DNA from: Pseudomonadota bacterium
Lineage (GTDB): Bacteria > Pseudomonadota > Gammaproteobacteria > Xanthomonadales > Ahniellaceae
Direction of reading: 5' to 3'
Length of the DNA: 64,000 bases
Assembly (NCBI GenBank): GCA_022843465.1
Contig: JALHNO010000004.1
Location: 1 to 64,000 of the forward strand
The notes below the pieces were generated by a model. It was given only the letters and a program-made list of their open reading frames with translations. It searched no databases and was not told the DNA's origin. The stretch's first letter is position 1. Each line of letters opens with the position of its first letter. Both the position numbers and the translations under genes were made by a program. Shown in pieces: positions 29,311 to 37,435 of this stretch.

Positions 29311-29558
29311 CCGAGACCACCCAGAGAGTCCGCGCAACCACGCGCTGTTCGAACCGCGTCGACGCACATTTCGAGTTCAATCACGGCGCCATCAGGCACC
29401 CGCGATGGCGACGCACACTGCCGTTGATCTCGCCATTGATTCTGTCCCCGACGGGGTTGACCAGCTCCGCTGTTGAGCGCCATGGAGCGGGGCTGGCCCC
29501 ATAGGCCTTAACCTATTCGGCTGGTTCCTGAATTTTGGCACGGCACACCCTCGACTTG

Positions 29559-29646
29559 CGCCCCGAAGGGGCACATCAATTCAGCCCAGGGCAACGCCCT
29601 GGGTATGGTCGCGCGTCACCCGAAGCCCTGAAAGGGCGAGTCAATT
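29559..29646. repeat. Left tripartite REP end
   Basis: Hairpins at 29560-29572 (GCCCCGAAGGGGC), 29585-29603 (CCCAGGGCAACGCCCTGGG) and 29622-29638 (GAAGCCCTGAAAGGGCG), each separated by about 12-18 bp. The reverse complement matches the right end almost base for base in the hairpins; the linkers differ more. Confidence 0.8.
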
Positions 29647-29648
29647 CG

Positions 29649-30095
29649 ATGTCTCTATCGCTGGCGCGTTTGCGTGCGCATGGTATTCAGCACGAGGAAC
29701 GGTGGATCTTGGATGCAGGGAGGGTACGTGTACCGGTGAACGCGTATCTCGCTGCGGTATTGAAATACCTCGGTCGTCCGGCAGTGCCGATCAACCCGGT
29801 GGCCGATTACGTTCAGCCCCTTGCGCTCGGGCGTACCGTGGCACTGAGCACAGCGGTGGAACAGCTGAAGCAGGCTTGGTCGAAATGGATCAAGACGCAA
29901 GGACCGGATTTTGCTGGCTTCGCGTGGCAGGCCGGCTATGGCACCTCTTCAGTGTCCGCATCAAACCTGACACCGGTGCGTCGCTACATTGCGAGGCAGC
30001 CTGCGCATCATCGCGTCAGGACGTTCGAGGACGAAATCCGTGCACTTCTTGAACGGCATGGCGTCGCGTGTGACGAACGCTACGTGTGCGACTGA
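29649..30095 (+). pseudogene. REP-associated Y1 transposase, catalytically dead
   Basis: 148 residues from ATG 29649, about full length for the short TnpA_REP (IS200-like) family. The C-terminal part is clearly homologous: WIKTQGPDFAGFAWQAGYG, then RRYIARQPAHHRVRTF, RALLERHGVACDERYV. Where active members read VADHVHLL (the metal-binding HUH motif), this one reads VADYVQPL, so both histidines are gone. The GYGAFSVS segment has become GYGTSSVS. The tyrosine region is kept. The frame is intact but the nuclease should be inactive, so I class it as a pseudogene. Codon use is ordinary for the window. Confidence 0.8.
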
Positions 30096-30096
30096 A

Positions 30097-30178
30097 TCGC
30101 CCTTTCAGGGCTTCGGGATGATCTGCCCGCCTACCCAGGGCGTTGCCCTGGGCTCAATTGTTGTGCCCCTTCGGGGCG
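30097..30178. repeat. Right tripartite REP end
   Basis: Inverted partner of the left end: CGCCCTTTCAGGGCTTC at 30098-30114, CCCAGGGCGTTGCCCTGGG at 30134-30152 and GCCCCTTCGGGGC at 30165-30177. It begins 1 bp after the transposase stop. Confidence 0.8.
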
Positions 30179-30344
30179 AGCGCACACCAAGGCCGGATGA
30201 TAGACAGCTGCGCGTTGGACAGGGCAATCATTCGCCAGCAAAAACAGGCTGACGCCTATGGGGCAAGCCCTGCTGCTGTTGATCTCGCGAGCCCGAGCTT
30301 TCCCTGTCTTGTTGAATCGGCCTGAGGGTGTGTCGACTGCCTGC

Positions 30345-30716
30345 TGCAATCTGTTTCCGTCGCCGAAATGCGTCGGCCTCATTGAAGCTGCCACGTGTCG
30401 ATATCGCGCGGCGTCACCGCGCGGGTCTTCCGACGCAGAACTGTGCCGGCTTCAGTGCGGCGACGCGCTTTGGAATTGTCTGCGGCTCGTCCAGTGACGT
30501 TTCGGGATGCTGGGCCTTGCGAGCCGTTCAACATATTCGCAATCGCAATGCGCGATCCAGCGTTTGCCCTCATCCGCCTTCGGCACCTTCTCCCGCTTGG
30601 CGGGAGAAGGGTTCGCGCCGCCGAAATGTGCGCGTACGCCGGGTAGTCATAGCCAGGGAGCGGCATTTGTCGGGCAATCTGTTTCCGAGGCAGAACTGCG
30701 TTGGCCTGATTGAAGT
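30345..30716 (+). repeat. Three degenerate direct repeats of about 40 bp
   Basis: Copies at 30345-30388, 30425-30460 and 30674-30716 share the pattern TTCCG..GC.GAACTGCG..GGC.T.ATTGAAG. Copies 1 and 3 both start GCAATCTGTTTCCG and end ATTGAAG; copy 2 is weaker (TTCCGACGCAGAACTG). Spacing is irregular (80 and 249 bp) and no flanking gene suggests a CRISPR locus. The region 30179-30815 otherwise has no gene I can support. Confidence 0.55.
30586..30610. repeat. Palindromic intergenic repeat
   Basis: CCTTCTCCCG-cttgg-CGGGAGAAGG, a perfect 10-bp stem preceded by CCCTCATCCGCCTTCGGCA. This phrase is a widespread proteobacterial intergenic repeat type. It lies among the degenerate direct repeats. 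Confidence 0.7.
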
Positions 30717-30815
30717 GATCCCGATGAAGTGGGTCTGGCAGATGATGCAAGGGCAGCGGGCCGAGCCCCGCTACAAAATACCTCCGGGGCGAAGGTCACC
30801 GGCCAGGGCCGCGGG

Positions 30816-32582
30816 CTAGGCGACGAACTGCAGACGCGCGAGGTCGGCGTAGAGTCCGCCTTCGGCAACCAGTTGCTCGTGGGTGCCGATGGCGACGATG
30901 CGGCCGTTGTCCATGACGACGATGCGGTTGGCTTTCTGCACGGTGGCGAGTCGGTGTGCGATCACCAGGGTCGTGCGTCCCTGCATCACCTGTTCGAGTG
31001 CTTTCTGGATGACTGCTTCGCTCTGGGCATCGAGCGCGGAAGTTGCCTCGTCGAGCAGCAGGATCGGCGCGTTGCGCAGCATGGCGCGGGCGATGGCGAT
31101 GCGCTGTTGCTGACCGCCGGACAACTTGACACCGCGTTCGCCGAGATCGGTGGCATAGCCTTCGGGCTGCCGCTCGATGAAGGCGTGGGCCTCGGCGGCG
31201 CGCGCTGCGTCAATCACTTCGGCATCGCTGGCCTCGCTGCGGCCGATGCGGATGTTCTCCATGGCATTGGCGGCGAAGATGATGTTGTCCTGCGGGACCA
31301 GGGCGATATTGTTGCGCAGGGTCTGCAGGGCCAAGGCCTGGATCGGATGCCCGTCCAGACTGATCGCGCCCGACTGCGCCTCGTGGAAGCGCAGCAGCAA
31401 CTGGAAGACCGTGCTCTTGCCGGCACCGCTGGGCCCGACCAGGGCGATGGTTTCACCGGCAGCAATGTCCAGTGAGAAGTCCACCAGGGCCGGATGATCG
31501 GGCCGGGAAGGATAGTGAAAGCTGATGCCATCAAAGCGCAACCGGCCCGACAGCGGGGCGGTGAGTTGCACGGCGGATTCAAGATCGGCAATCGCGGGTT
31601 CGGTAGCCAGTACATCACTGATCCGCTCCATGGCGCCGGCGGCGCGCTGGACATCGCCCCAGACCTCGGTGAGCGCGCCGACCGAGCCGGCTGCGGTTAC
31701 CGCGTAGAGGACGAACTGGCTCAGCATGCCGGCGGTCATCACGTTGGCGATCACGTCCTTGGCACCGACCCAGAGCACCGCCGTCACCGCGCCGAACACG
31801 AGCAGGATGACCGATAGCGTGAGCAGGGAGCGGGTGCCGATCCGGCGGCGCGCGGTTGCCAGACTGCGGGCGATCGCGCCGTCAAAGCGCGTACGCTCGG
31901 CGCGCTCGCGGGTGTTGGCCTGCAGCGTCTGGATCGCGCCCAGCGACTCGGCCGCCTGTGCACTGGCGTCGCCCAGGCGTTCCTGTGATTCGCGTGACAG
32001 TCCGCGCAGGCGACGGCCGAACAGCACGATCGGCAGGATCGCCATCGGGATCACCAATGCCGCAAGTCCGGCAAGTTTCGGGCTGGTCAGCACCAGCAGG
32101 GTGCCGGCACCCAGCAGGGTGACCACACTGCGCAGGGCTACCGATGCACCGGAGCCGACCACGGTCTGGATCAGCTCGGCGTCGGCGGTCAGCCGCGACA
32201 GCAACTCGCCGCTGCGGCTGCGTTCGAAGAAGGCCGCATCAAGCCGCAGCAGATGGGCATAGACCGCGCGTCGCAGATCGGCGACCACGCTTTCTCCCAG
32301 CAGACTGATGTAGAAGAAGCGCATCGAGCTGCCCACTGCCAGCACCACGGCGACGCCCAGCAGGCCGAGGAAGTAGCGATCGATGGTCGCCGCATCCGCC
32401 GCCGAGAAGCCATGGTCGATCATCTGGCGGACGGCGTAAGGCAGGGTAAGGGTTGCCGTCGAGGAGATCATCAGGAACAGCAGCCAGCCCAGCACCAGAC
32501 GCCAGTAGGGCCGCACATACGGCAGGACCTGACGCAGTGTGGTCAGCGAGCGTGTCTTCTCGGGTGCTTCTGGTGTACTCAT
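30816..32582 (-). CDS. ABC exporter, fused permease/ATPase (MsbA-related)
   Basis: 588 residues from ATG 32582. The N-terminal ~320 residues form a six-helix ABCB-type membrane domain (the first two helices near 28-48 and 65-85). The C-terminal ATPase carries Walker A GPSGAGKS, signature LSGGQQQR and Walker B ILLLDEATSALD with the H-loop IAHRL. The SMRFFYISLLGESVVADLRRAVYAHLL segment is typical of the MsbA-related group of lipid or drug exporters. The true MsbA usually sits beside lpxK, absent here, so the substrate is unknown. It is the last gene of the sigma/anti-sigma/yigZ cluster. Confidence 0.9.
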   Translation of the reverse strand: MSTPEAPEKTRSLTTLRQVLPYVRPYWRLVLGWLLFLMISSTATLTLPYAVRQMIDHGFSAADAATIDRYFLGLLGVAVVLAVGSSMRFFYISLLGESVVADLRRAVYAHLLRLDAAFFERSRSGELLSRLTADAELIQTVVGSGASVALRSVVTLLGAGTLLVLTSPKLAGLAALVIPMAILPIVLFGRRLRGLSRESQERLGDASAQAAESLGAIQTLQANTRERAERTRFDGAIARSLATARRRIGTRSLLTLSVILLVFGAVTAVLWVGAKDVIANVMTAGMLSQFVLYAVTAAGSVGALTEVWGDVQRAAGAMERISDVLATEPAIADLESAVQLTAPLSGRLRFDGISFHYPSRPDHPALVDFSLDIAAGETIALVGPSGAGKSTVFQLLLRFHEAQSGAISLDGHPIQALALQTLRNNIALVPQDNIIFAANAMENIRIGRSEASDAEVIDAARAAEAHAFIERQPEGYATDLGERGVKLSGGQQQRIAIARAMLRNAPILLLDEATSALDAQSEAVIQKALEQVMQGRTTLVIAHRLATVQKANRIVVMDNGRIVAIGTHEQLVAEGGLYADLARLQFVA

Positions 32583-32667
32583 TCGGGACGGGTCGACTTT
32601 GCAATCGCACAAAGTAGCAGAGCTTGGCGCCCAGTTGCGATTCGCGGCGCGCTGCGCACGGCGCCGT

Positions 32668-33249
32668 TCATTCGATGCGCTGGATGGCACCGCGGGTGGC
32701 GTCGAGCAGATGGCGCCAGAAGTGCTCGGATTGATCGGCGGCGATTTCGATGTCGAGTTCTGCGCCATCAGCGTCGAATCGCTCGGCACATTTGCGGGCA
32801 TCGAACTGCTGCAGGCCGGCATGCAGCGTGCCGAGTGCATCGAAGTCGATCCGCAGTCGCAGACGGCTGTACTCGATGATCTCGACGCGTTCGGCCAGAC
32901 GCAGGCATTCCGCCGCGCTGCCGCCATAGGCGCGGATCAGACCACCAGCGCCGAGCTTGATGCCGCCGAACCAGCGGGCGACGACCACGACCACCCGATC
33001 CAGCCCCTGGCCATCGATGGCGGCGAGTATCGGCCGGCCGGCGGTACCCGCAGGTTCATCGGCGTCGGCGGAGCGGTACTCCTGGCCAATCCGGTAGGCC
33101 CAGCAATGATGGCGCGCATCATCGCCACTCTGTGCCTGCACGTAGGCAAGGGCTTCGGCACTGTCACTCACCGGAGACGCGGTGGCAACAAACCGGCTCT
33201 TGCGGATTTCCTGCTCGAAGCGGCAGGGCGCGGCCAGGGTCCAGGCCAC
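32668..33249 (-). CDS. YigZ/IMPACT family protein
   Basis: 193 residues. The N-terminal UPF0029 (Impact) domain is clear: EIRKSRFVATASPV, HHCWAYRIG, DADEPAGTAGRPIL and VVVARWFGGIKLGAGGLIRAYGG. A smaller C-terminal domain (DUF1949-like) follows. The family is linked to translation control in eukaryotes; the bacterial role is unsettled. It starts 2 bp after the anti-sigma gene stop, so it is almost certainly in that operon. Confidence 0.92.
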   Translation of the reverse strand: MAWTLAAPCRFEQEIRKSRFVATASPVSDSAEALAYVQAQSGDDARHHCWAYRIGQEYRSADADEPAGTAGRPILAAIDGQGLDRVVVVVARWFGGIKLGAGGLIRAYGGSAAECLRLAERVEIIEYSRLRLRIDFDALGTLHAGLQQFDARKCAERFDADGAELDIEIAADQSEHFWRHLLDATRGAIQRIE

Positions 33250-33251
33250 GA

Positions 33252-34175
33252 TCAGCGATCGTAGCGACGCAGGTCGGGCGGCAACCGGTAGCTGGGATAG
33301 GCGGCGCGGAAGCGGGCGATCTCGCTGCGCGCATCCTGCAGACGGCGCGCGCTGACCAGATCGCGGATCTGCTCGATCCAGTCCGCGGGCGCATAAACGG
33401 GCAGATCATCGGCGATCTCAGCCGGTTCGGCGTAGCGCGCACGCTCATCGCCGGCCGCGCGCTTGGCACGGACTTCGCGCTCGCCGCGTGATTGCAGACG
33501 CCCCAGCGATTGCTCCGACTCGCTATCGGCTTCGGCCGCAGCGGCAGCCGGTGGCGGTGCTGCCGGTGCCAGCGCGCCCGACGCGGCATTGCCGGCGTAG
33601 CCGCTGCCATAGGGGTCGGAAATCGGTTGGCGCTGTTCCGGCGCCCGGCCCGGTACTGCGTGATCGGTGCGCGTATGCGGTTCGTCGACGATGATGCCAG
33701 AGTCGCGCGCCGGGCCCTGGATGATCTCGCTCAGGCTGGGGCGCGGCTCCGCGACCACCGGTGCGGATTTTTCCAGAGGAGCCGAGTCGGCCTTGGCCTC
33801 TTTCGATGCCGATTGCGGCGGCATCGAAGCGGCGTCCATGTCGCGCTGGCGATCGCTGCTCTGCAGATCGATCTCGAACACCTCGTACTTGGCTTCCGGG
33901 CCGGCTGCGGCCTGTTGTTCCTGCTGCTGCGTGGTCAGCACTTTCCAGCCGATGCCGGCGGCCGCCACGATCGAGGCTGCACTGGCGACCGGCACCAGCC
34001 AGCGCGCGCGCACCGACTGGCGGCGCACGGCATTGCCGGCACGCCCGAGAATGGCGGAATCGAGATGCTTGCCGGGTTCGCTCTGCGGCAGCGCCCGATA
34101 GCGGCGCAGCAGTTCGCTGTCTTCGGAGAGCAGGGCTTCCAACTCGTCGTCGCCGGGGATCAGGGGCGTATTCAT
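33252..34175 (-). CDS. Probable membrane-anchored anti-sigma factor
   Basis: 307 residues. A ~55-residue N-terminal cytoplasmic part (ELEALLSEDSELLRRYRALPQSEPGKHLDSAIL) is followed by one membrane helix (~57-80). Then comes a long periplasmic region rich in Ala, Pro, Gln and charged residues, ending in a helical domain with APADWIEQIRDLVSARRLQDARSEIARFRAAYP. No zinc-binding ZAS motif is visible. The role is inferred from topology and from the ATGA overlap with the sigma-factor gene. The conserved C-terminal helical part may sense an envelope signal. Confidence 0.75.
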   Translation of the reverse strand: MNTPLIPGDDELEALLSEDSELLRRYRALPQSEPGKHLDSAILGRAGNAVRRQSVRARWLVPVASAASIVAAAGIGWKVLTTQQQEQQAAAGPEAKYEVFEIDLQSSDRQRDMDAASMPPQSASKEAKADSAPLEKSAPVVAEPRPSLSEIIQGPARDSGIIVDEPHTRTDHAVPGRAPEQRQPISDPYGSGYAGNAASGALAPAAPPPAAAAAEADSESEQSLGRLQSRGEREVRAKRAAGDERARYAEPAEIADDLPVYAPADWIEQIRDLVSARRLQDARSEIARFRAAYPSYRLPPDLRRYDR

Positions 34176-34720
34176 CAGGCCAGCGCCTCGCGCGGTTTTT
34201 CCAGCGCATAGCGCAGCCTGGATTTCGCGGTCTCGCGACCGACATGGGTCACTTCGGCGATTTCCTCGATGGACAGGCCACTCTCCACGCGCAGCAGGAA
34301 GGCCGTGCGCTGGTCATCCGGCAGTTCCGCCAGGGCCTTCTGCAATTGCCGGGCCTGCTCGAATTCGCCGAGCACGCGCTCGGGCCGTTCGGCGTCGTCG
34401 CCCTCGGCGAACTGCAGGGCGAGCTCGGCCTGCTCGCCGGTTTCCTCGGGGCGCAGCCGGCGGAAGCCATCGATCAGCAGATTGTGCGCGATCTGCAGCA
34501 GCCAGGTGGTGAAGCGGGCATCGGGTCGATAGCGGTCACGCGCGCTGATCACCCGGCTCCAGGTGTCCTGGAACAGTTCATCGGCGAGATCGCGGCGCGC
34601 GACGCTGCGCAGCAGGAACCGGTACACGGTGCCGCGGTGTCGCGTGTACAGCGCCTCGAAGGCGCGCGTCTCGCCGCCGGCATAGGCCTGCATGAGTTCC
34701 TCATCACTACGATCCAGCAT
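34175..34720 (-). CDS. ECF-type RNA polymerase sigma factor
   Basis: 181 residues from ATG 34720; an extended frame to 34804 is unlikely. Region 2 (~22-90) reads ADELFQDTWSRVISARDRY and FTTWLLQIAHNLLIDGFRR. Region 4 (~126-175) reads LPDDQRTAFLLRVESGLSIEEIAEVTHVGRETAKSRLRYA, a helix-turn-helix for the -35 element. There is no region 3, as expected for the extracytoplasmic-function class. The stop overlaps the anti-sigma start by one base (ATGA). No promoter of its own could be picked out in the 195-bp gap to pbpC. Confidence 0.92.
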   Translation of the reverse strand: MLDRSDEELMQAYAGGETRAFEALYTRHRGTVYRFLLRSVARRDLADELFQDTWSRVISARDRYRPDARFTTWLLQIAHNLLIDGFRRLRPEETGEQAELALQFAEGDDAERPERVLGEFEQARQLQKALAELPDDQRTAFLLRVESGLSIEEIAEVTHVGRETAKSRLRYALEKPREALA

Positions 34721-34915
34721 GGGGCGAGAGGGTAGTGCATGCGCTGGCCTCGGCATAGTCGCCGGGCTGAACCAGGGGCTATCAAGGGCAAGGGCGTGGG
34801 ACACGGGGGCGCGCTTCTGGAGTCATGGGGCATGCAACGCAGCGTCGTCGGTGTCGGGGTTGCGCGCTGTGTTCAACTTCAGCCTGCGCTCAGCCCGGCT
34901 GGTGGACAGGCGCAC

Positions 34916-37297
34916 TCATTGCTGCACACGCAGGGTGACGCTGTCGTAGGCGCCATGGCGATCGACCGCGACCAGTGCCTGCGCGCCGATGCGCTCGAAG
35001 CGATGGTCGATGCTGGCATCGTCATTGGACTGCGCGATCAGCCGGCCATCAAGCAACCAGTCGACCCGGCCGCGCGCGCCGAGCGCCCGAACCCTGACCG
35101 TGGGCAGACTGCTGGTCCCCGGTGGCGTGCGCAGAATGGCGCCGCGCAATACGCCATCGATACGCAGGCCTGCGACCACTTCGTTGGGCGCGAACGCGGC
35201 GCAGGCCGGCACCAGGGCGGGCAGGGCGCTGGCACGACGTTCGCTGGCGCTGAGCCAGGGGCCTGCCAGCAACGGCCATTGCGCACTCTCGGCCACGCTG
35301 GCCTCGGCGCTGGCGCAGCCCGGCAGCATGCGCAAACCCGATACCGGATCACGCAGCCAGCTTTGTCGATAGCGCAGCGTGCTCGAACTGTCGCGTGCCG
35401 CCAGCGTTGGTGGTATCACGCCATCGATGATCCAGGCGCTGCGACGTCGATGGCAGAGTCCGGGGCGTTCCGGGTCGGGCGGTTCTCCGAGTGGCCAGCA
35501 GATATCCTGCTGCTGGACGCTGGCCGGCATCGTGCTCGCCACAGTGCCTGCCTGTCGCGGCAGCCGATCGACCAGTGCCAGCATCAGCGGCAGCGCGGTG
35601 GCAGCACCGTACTGGCCCGGGCTTGGCGTGCCATCCGGTCGACCCACCCAGACGCCAACGGTGTAGCCGGGCGTGACCCCGATCGCCCAGGCATCGCGAA
35701 AGCCATAGCTGGTGCCGGTCTTCCAGGCGACGCGGGTACGCCGGCGGTTGTCGATCATCGCTTCGGGATCGCCGGGTCGGCCGTGATCTTCGAGCACAGT
35801 GCGCACGATCCAGGCCGCGCCCTCGCTCATCAGCCGGCGCTGCTCGCTGGCTGCGTCCGGGCGATAGCGCACGCTGCCGGCAACACCGCCGCGCGCGAAC
35901 GCGGCGTAGGCGCCAACCAGCTGGTCCATGCGCGCCGATGTGCCGCCAAGGATCATCGTCAGGTTGGGTTTGGCGCCGCGTGGCAGACCAAGTTGCACAC
36001 CGCTGTTGCGCAGGCGCGCGACGAAGCGGTTGGGCGTGATGCGCTCGATCAGGTCGACCGCCGGCACATTCAGCGACAGCCGCAATGCATCCGCCGCACT
36101 GACCGGGCCATTGAAGCTGTCACCAAAATTCGCCGGTCGATAGCCGGCGAAGTCCTGTGGCACATCGAGCAGCAGGCTCTCGGAGTGGATCAGCCCCTCG
36201 TCGATCGCCAGTCCGTACAGGAAGGGTTTCAGCGTCGAGCCCGGCGAGCGCTCGGCGGCGATCATGTCGACATGGCCAAGCCGATCGACATCGCCGAAGC
36301 TTGCCGATCCGACATAGGCACGGGCTTCCAGCGTCGCGTTGTCTACGATCAATGCGGCCGCCGAGGTGCGCTCGGGCAGGCGTTCGACCCAGAGCCGGAT
36401 GCGCTCCTCGACGGCCATCTGCAGGTTCACATCAATGCCGCTCCGGATTACCCGCGCATCCGGCTGCTCGCGACGCAGACGCTCGGCCAGCAGGGCCGCG
36501 ATCATCGGCTGGCGCAGATGTCGCGCGACCACGTTCTCGTCACTGGCTTCGGCGATCACGGCCGCCGGCCAATCGCCAAATTCGGCGAGCCGCGCCAGCA
36601 CCTTGTCGCGCGCGCGGCGCGCCCGTTCCGGGTGGCGATCCGGCCGCAGGCGACTGGGCGCCTGTGGCAGCACCGCCAGCAGGGCGGCCTCTGAATGACT
36701 GAGTCGCAGCGCCGGCTTGCCGAGATAGGCATAGCTCGCCGCCTGCACACCCTCGATGCCGCCGCCGAACGGGGCCAGGTTCAGATACAGATTCAGAATC
36801 TCGTCCTTGTCCAGACGGATCTCCAATTGCAGCGCACGCACAATCTGGCGCAGCTTGCCCAGCCCGCTGTGCGGAATCGGCTCGATCAGGCGGGCGACCT
36901 GCATGGTCAGCGTGGAGCCGCCGGAGACGATTTCGCGATGCCACAGCGCCTGCAGGCTGGCGCGAACAAAGGCAAACGGATTGATGCCCGGGTGCCAGCG
37001 GAACCAGCGGTCTTCGTAGCCGAGCAGGGCTTCGAGATACAGCGGCGATACCTGGTCGACGCTGACCGGGTAACGCCAGACGCCGCGCGAATTGGCAAAT
37101 GCGCGCAGCGGCGTGCCATCGCTGGCCAGCACCACGGTGGCGCCATCACTCTGGATATCAGGAATTGGCGGCGGCAGCAGACGATCGAGTACCGCCAGCG
37201 CCAACACAAGCAGCACCAGAATCGACCAGCGCGGATGCCGACGCAGAGCCGCACACGTTCTTGTCCGCGCGTCAGTGAAGAAATTCGGTCGGCTCAT
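34916..37297 (-). CDS. pbpC: Penicillin-binding protein 1C
   Basis: 793-residue bifunctional class A PBP. One N-terminal helix (ILVLLVLALAVLDRLL) leads to a glycosyltransferase domain with the catalytic-type LLGYEDRWFRWHPGINP and SGGSTLTMQVARL. The transpeptidase domain has the nucleophile S354 and K357 in SPGSTLKPF, SLN (RLSLNVPAVD) and WKTGTS. A PBP1C C-terminal domain follows (~from residue 700). It lies just downstream of the alpha-2-macroglobulin gene (138-bp gap), the usual pairing, in which PBP1C is thought to repair peptidoglycan when A2M traps invading proteases. Confidence 0.96.
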   Translation of the reverse strand: MSRPNFFTDARTRTCAALRRHPRWSILVLLVLALAVLDRLLPPPIPDIQSDGATVVLASDGTPLRAFANSRGVWRYPVSVDQVSPLYLEALLGYEDRWFRWHPGINPFAFVRASLQALWHREIVSGGSTLTMQVARLIEPIPHSGLGKLRQIVRALQLEIRLDKDEILNLYLNLAPFGGGIEGVQAASYAYLGKPALRLSHSEAALLAVLPQAPSRLRPDRHPERARRARDKVLARLAEFGDWPAAVIAEASDENVVARHLRQPMIAALLAERLRREQPDARVIRSGIDVNLQMAVEERIRLWVERLPERTSAAALIVDNATLEARAYVGSASFGDVDRLGHVDMIAAERSPGSTLKPFLYGLAIDEGLIHSESLLLDVPQDFAGYRPANFGDSFNGPVSAADALRLSLNVPAVDLIERITPNRFVARLRNSGVQLGLPRGAKPNLTMILGGTSARMDQLVGAYAAFARGGVAGSVRYRPDAASEQRRLMSEGAAWIVRTVLEDHGRPGDPEAMIDNRRRTRVAWKTGTSYGFRDAWAIGVTPGYTVGVWVGRPDGTPSPGQYGAATALPLMLALVDRLPRQAGTVASTMPASVQQQDICWPLGEPPDPERPGLCHRRRSAWIIDGVIPPTLAARDSSSTLRYRQSWLRDPVSGLRMLPGCASAEASVAESAQWPLLAGPWLSASERRASALPALVPACAAFAPNEVVAGLRIDGVLRGAILRTPPGTSSLPTVRVRALGARGRVDWLLDGRLIAQSNDDASIDHRFERIGAQALVAVDRHGAYDSVTLRVQQ

Positions 37298-37435
37298 GGC
37301 AAGGCAACACGGCTCCGGATCTTGGCGTCATGCCGCGGCAGAATCCGCGGGCATGACGGCCGCGGACGGTTCCCTGTGCGCGGGACGCGCCTGTGCCCGA
37401 TGCGCCGGGCCATGCGCGTCCCACCGCTGCCGCCG

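Larger units (their letters stand above)
29558..30178. mobile_element. REP-type element (REPtron) with Y1 transposase relic
   Basis: A ~620-bp unit in which a TnpA_REP-like reading frame is bracketed by inverted copies of the same tripartite end. Each end holds, from outside in, GCCCCGAAGGGGC, CCCAGGGCAACGCCCTGGG and GAAGCCCTGAAAGGGCG, every one an imperfect hairpin. This is the organisation of REP-associated tyrosine transposase elements, in which the protein acts on its own flanking REP hairpins. No target duplication was looked for beyond eye inspection. The element sits in a non-coding stretch between the salvage operon and an ABC exporter. Confidence 0.8.

Noticed and set aside
29340-29370. 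tRNA-like GTTCGAACC T-loop word
   Set aside because: No acceptor stem, anticodon arm or D-arm can be folded around it.
30345-30716. CRISPR array
   Set aside because: Only three degenerate copies with unequal spacing, no leader and no cas genes.
34721-34804. Longer N-terminus for the ECF sigma factor
   Set aside because: The extension is Pro-rich and unlike region 1 of sigma factors; ATG 34720 gives family length.
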